NCBI GenBank assembly: GCA_017746715.1
Contig: JAGHZQ010000053.1
Location: 1-64,000, forward strand
Reading direction: 5' to 3'
From: Cyanobacteria bacterium SBLK
GTDB taxonomy: Bacteria; Cyanobacteriota; Cyanobacteriia; Cyanobacteriales; Spirulinaceae
Length of the DNA: 64,000 nucleotides
Made by a program: the position numbers and the translations under genes. The first letter of the stretch is position 1; the number at the start of each line of letters is the position of its first letter. Below the pieces are notes generated by a model. The model made no database searches, was not told the DNA's origin, and saw only the letters and a list, made by a program, of their open reading frames with translations. This document shows positions 61,103 through 64,000 of the stretch, piece after piece.

Positions 61103-62500
61103 TTAACTCTCGCGCAAGCGCTGTGGCAATCGGTCTTGACGAATTAAATCCGCATAAGTTTCCCGTTCTAATATTAAACTAGCTTCTCCCTCATTGACGA
61201 TCGCGGCAGCAGGACGCGCAATGCGATTGTAGTTGGAAGCCATGCTGTTATTGTACGCTCCCGTTCCCAAAACGACTAACACGTCTCCGGCTCGGGTTTG
61301 GGGAAGTTTGGCATCTTTAATGAGCACATCCCCGGACTCGCAATGTTTCCCGGCAACGGTAATGGTTTCCGAGAGGGGAGCGGACATTCGATTGGCAAGG
61401 ACGGCACGATAAACGGATTGATAGGTAATGGGGCGAGGATTGTCCGACATTCCGCCATCTACGGCAATATAAGTTCGCAGATCGGGAATTTCTTTGCGAC
61501 TGCCAACGGTATAAGCCGTCACGCAAGACGAACCTACAAGCGATCGCCCGGGTTCGCACATGAGTTTCGGGTAGGGTAAATTGTGAGTATCGCAGGCTTT
61601 GACCACGGCACGACAGGCTGCACCGACCCATTCTTCGATACTGGGAGGATCGTCGGCTTCGGTGTAGCGAATGCCCAAACCGCCACCAATATTTAAGGTT
61701 TTGACTTGTAATCCCGCAGCGATTGCGCTTTGCAACCATTCTACCATTACGCCGCCTAAATCTTGATGGGGTTGGCGCTCGAAGATTTGCGAACCGATAT
61801 GGGCGTGCAGGCCGATAAAATTCAGTTGGGGGCGATCGCGAATCCAAGTAAAGACTTCGGGTAATTGATTGGGATCGAAGCCGAATTTACTATCGAGGTG
61901 TCCGGTACGAATGTAGTCGTGGGTGTGGCATTCAATACCCGGAGTCAGGCGCACCATAATGGCGATCGGGGTTTCGGAAGTGGCAATTTCTGCCAGCATT
62001 TCCAACTCCAGCCAATTATCTACCATTATCGTACAGCCCTCGCTGTAGGCATATTGCAACTCTTCGCGAGACTTATTGTTGCCGTGAAAATAAATGCGAT
62101 CGGCGCTAATTCCAGCTTGTCGGGTGGTATATAATTCGCCCCCGGAAACGACATCAAATCCCAGTCCTTCGCTGGCAATGACGGCACAGACTGCCAGACA
62201 ACTCCACGCTTTAGATGCAAAAATGACTTGGGATGCTCCTGGATAATGGCGAATAAAGGCATCCCGGTACTGGCGACAGGCGGTTCTTAGGGTGTATTCG
62301 TCTAAGATGTAGAGGGGCGAGCCAAATTGTGCCAGTAATTCCGTCACGTCGCAACCGCCGATTTCTAGGCGATCGCTTTCGTTGACGCGAGCCGTTAGGG
62401 GGGCAAGCATTTGATTGGGAGAAATCTCGCCTTCGGTTTCTGAGGACGGTTGCAAATATTGCAAACTCGTATTTTCAGTTTTAGGCTGGGTTAAGAGCAT
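61103..62500 (-). CDS. lysA: Diaminopimelate decarboxylase
   Basis: The 465-aa alanine-racemase-fold enzyme has PLP Lys in VIFASKAWSCLAV, the Gly-rich loop NIGGGLGIRY, CEPGRSLVG, and the active-site Cys in CESGDVL. It makes lysine from meso-DAP. An N-terminal extension of about 40 residues precedes the barrel. It is probably co-transcribed with cdaA, an order I know from other cyanobacteria. Confidence 0.95.
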   Translation of the reverse strand: MLLTQPKTENTSLQYLQPSSETEGEISPNQMLAPLTARVNESDRLEIGGCDVTELLAQFGSPLYILDEYTLRTACRQYRDAFIRHYPGASQVIFASKAWSCLAVCAVIASEGLGFDVVSGGELYTTRQAGISADRIYFHGNNKSREELQYAYSEGCTIMVDNWLELEMLAEIATSETPIAIMVRLTPGIECHTHDYIRTGHLDSKFGFDPNQLPEVFTWIRDRPQLNFIGLHAHIGSQIFERQPHQDLGGVMVEWLQSAIAAGLQVKTLNIGGGLGIRYTEADDPPSIEEWVGAACRAVVKACDTHNLPYPKLMCEPGRSLVGSSCVTAYTVGSRKEIPDLRTYIAVDGGMSDNPRPITYQSVYRAVLANRMSAPLSETITVAGKHCESGDVLIKDAKLPQTRAGDVLVVLGTGAYNNSMASNYNRIARPAAAIVNEGEASLILERETYADLIRQDRLPQRLRES

Positions 62501-63101
62501 AAGCGAATTTTAGTGATGGGGTAGGGTTGAGGGAAGTTCAAGTCAGACGGCGATCGCCTTGCATGAGGTCGAGCGAAAATTTCGCGCGAACTATTTACGA
62601 TACATCCTTTCAGCCTATCAAGTTTAGCGATCGAAAATGTCCACAAATTCTACAACGATCGCTCCCCCGATTTGTTTCTTAAGATTTTGTTCATGAATTA
62701 GCGCTTAGGCGATTGCCGGGATGGGAAGGGTTTTGGGGGAGGCAAGGCTCTTGCAGTTATTACAATAACTCTCTCATTATCGATCCGTGCTTCGGCGTTG
62801 CTCAGCGACCACCGAGGATTCAAAGTCTCCGTCTCATATAAAAGTCTATCAAGAGGACTGCATCAATCCCTAACAGCCAGCTTTTGCAGTACGATATTTT
62901 TAGGAGTCAGGCAAGACGCAACCAAAACAATGCTCATTGAGTCGCGAGAACCGATTGCACCGCCAAGGTTAGCCCGAGAAATTCTGGAGGGACAAATCGC
63001 GATCGCTCACTTCTTGTCCCCCTTTGTAAGGAGGAAGCTAGAGGATGCTTTGCTTTTTAAGGATGGGGGACTTTGCAATAATTTATCGAGGAATGGAATC
63101 A
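62501..63101. other. Intergenic region of 600 bp between lysA and the propeller gene
   Basis: No secure gene. An open frame at 62798-63202 has no family-like sequence and runs through the signal peptide of the next gene in another frame. An AAGGAGG-like site near 63028-63035 precedes an in-frame ATG at 63045 and could be an alternative start for the propeller gene. Confidence 0.4.
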
Positions 63102-64000
63102 ATGAAACCGATCGCTTTAACAATCGCCGTAGCACTCTCTCTCGGAATAGCGAATTATCGTTGCGATCGCACTTGGGCGCAAAATTTGCCCCCACTCTAT
63201 GAAAATACGCCCCAAGAATTAGCACCCGCTCATTCGATCGCTCGTTTTCCCATCAATACCTTCTTAGAAAGCATCGCGATCGACGATCGCGGTACGCTGT
63301 TTATTACCAGTCACGACGATGGCAAAATTATTCGTTTGTATCCCGATGGAAGACAATCCATTCACGCAGAAATTAAGGGAAGAATTGCCGGGTTAGCTTG
63401 GGGCGATCGCGACACGCTTTTAGTCACGGGATGGAATGAGACGGGAATTCCCCATATTCTTCAAGTTTCTCCGAGAGGAAATGTCGAAGTTTTGGCAACG
63501 TTGCCCGAGGCAATGTTTCTCAATGGACTGACTAAATTAACAGGCGATCGCTATTTGATCGCCGACTCTTATCGCGGGGCAATTTGGGAATTTGATGCGC
63601 GTCGAGGAGAGAAAAAGATATGGCTGGAACATCCTTTTTTAGCGCGATCGACGGCTGAAAGTATCACGCCCGGAGTGAATGGTCTAAAAATCTTTTCGGG
63701 GGTGTTATATGCCTCGAATTCCGACAAGGCGCATTTAGTTAAAATTCCTTTACAACAAGATTTTTCAACTGGGGAACCGGAGATTTTTATTGATAAAACA
63801 GTCATTGATGATTTTGCCTTCGATCGCGAGGGCAATCTTTACGGGGCAACCCATATTTTTAATAGCGTCGTGCGAATTTCTCCGGAGGGGGCGATCTCGA
63901 CAATTGCCACGGCAGAACAAGGCGTAACCGGAAGTACGGCGATCGCATTCGGTCGTCTGGAAAGCGATCGAACCAGCATTTATATTGTTACCAATGGCGG
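63102..64000 (+). CDS. Secreted SMP-30/gluconolactonase-like beta-propeller protein (3' partial)
   Basis: The frame is open from an ATG at 63102 to the window edge (about 300 codons), with GAGGA nine bases upstream. A signal peptide is clear (PIALTIAVALSLGIA, then TWAQ). The mature part shows blade repeats with FLESIAIDDRGTLFIT, GRIAGLAWGDRDTLLVTG, MFLNGLTKLTGDRYLIAD, VNGLKIFSGVLYASN and DDFAFDREGNLYGAT, typical of SMP-30/NHL-type six-bladed propellers. A lactonase or binding role is possible. ATGs at 63045 and 63093 are in frame but add no useful sequence. Confidence 0.8.
   Translation, partial: MKPIALTIAVALSLGIANYRCDRTWAQNLPPLYENTPQELAPAHSIARFPINTFLESIAIDDRGTLFITSHDDGKIIRLYPDGRQSIHAEIKGRIAGLAWGDRDTLLVTGWNETGIPHILQVSPRGNVEVLATLPEAMFLNGLTKLTGDRYLIADSYRGAIWEFDARRGEKKIWLEHPFLARSTAESITPGVNGLKIFSGVLYASNSDKAHLVKIPLQQDFSTGEPEIFIDKTVIDDFAFDREGNLYGATHIFNSVVRISPEGAISTIATAEQGVTGSTAIAFGRLESDRTSIYIVTNG

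Noticed and set aside
62798-63202. Plus-strand open frame of 134 codons
   Set aside because: It overlaps the signal peptide of the propeller gene in another frame and shows no domain-like pattern.

Overview
The window comes from a cyanobacterium. The octamer GCGATCGC (the cyanobacterial HIP1 signature) occurs very often in genes and spacers, and many genes belong to typical cyanobacterial families: CP12, a DUF3177 membrane protein, an SLH/OprB-type iron-uptake porin, Uma2 nucleases, XisI, an ethylene-receptor-like kinase and the lysA-cdaA pair. The species cannot be fixed from the sequence alone.

Layout. 1-5.6 kb: the tail of a Cys-repeat protein, a TldE/PmbA-like protein, a coiled-coil protein, lexA with a double operator, a FIST sensor, CP12 and DUF3177. 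5.8-12.3 kb: a signalling block with a REC-kinase, a large CACHE-PAS hybrid kinase and a PTS-EIIC-like membrane domain fused to an EAL c-di-GMP phosphodiesterase. 12.6-17.4 kb: a highly structured non-coding stretch, an Asn-rich hexapeptide-repeat protein, pentapeptide and TPR proteins and a MITE-like element. 18.0-27.8 kb: eight minus-strand genes that look like an undescribed small-molecule cluster (three sulfotransferases, O-methyltransferase, acetolactate-synthase-like ThDP enzyme, class III aminotransferase, chorismate-lyase-like DUF98 protein and stand-alone thioester reductase). 28.7-34.3 kb: a frame-broken ClpP-class protease beside an SPFH/GYF protein, then two tandem MscS channels with cyclic-nucleotide domains.

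34.5-39.9 kb: CbpA-like DnaJ, fructosamine kinase and an Rpn/PD-(D/E)XK-like protein, then an accessory array in which a PemK/MazF toxin-antitoxin pair, a Uma2 gene and a broken xisI are each preceded by a copy of the same 72-80 bp repeat. 40.0-49.7 kb: a SsuABC/TauABC-type ABC transporter, an outer-membrane porin, an ethylene-receptor-like histidine kinase, an aspartoacylase-family enzyme, rimK and a decayed rimB. 49.8-64 kb: a TpsB outer-membrane secretion protein, an FHA protein and mostly housekeeping genes: ruvB, hisF, tRNA-Ala(GGC), gloB, rplI, a Fur-family regulator, thiC behind a TPP riboswitch, cdaA and lysA. The window ends inside a secreted beta-propeller gene.

Three genes (the protease, xisI and rimB) carry single-base frame breaks, so either real decay or a draft-quality assembly should be considered. 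All functions are read from motifs and family knowledge; no database search was possible.
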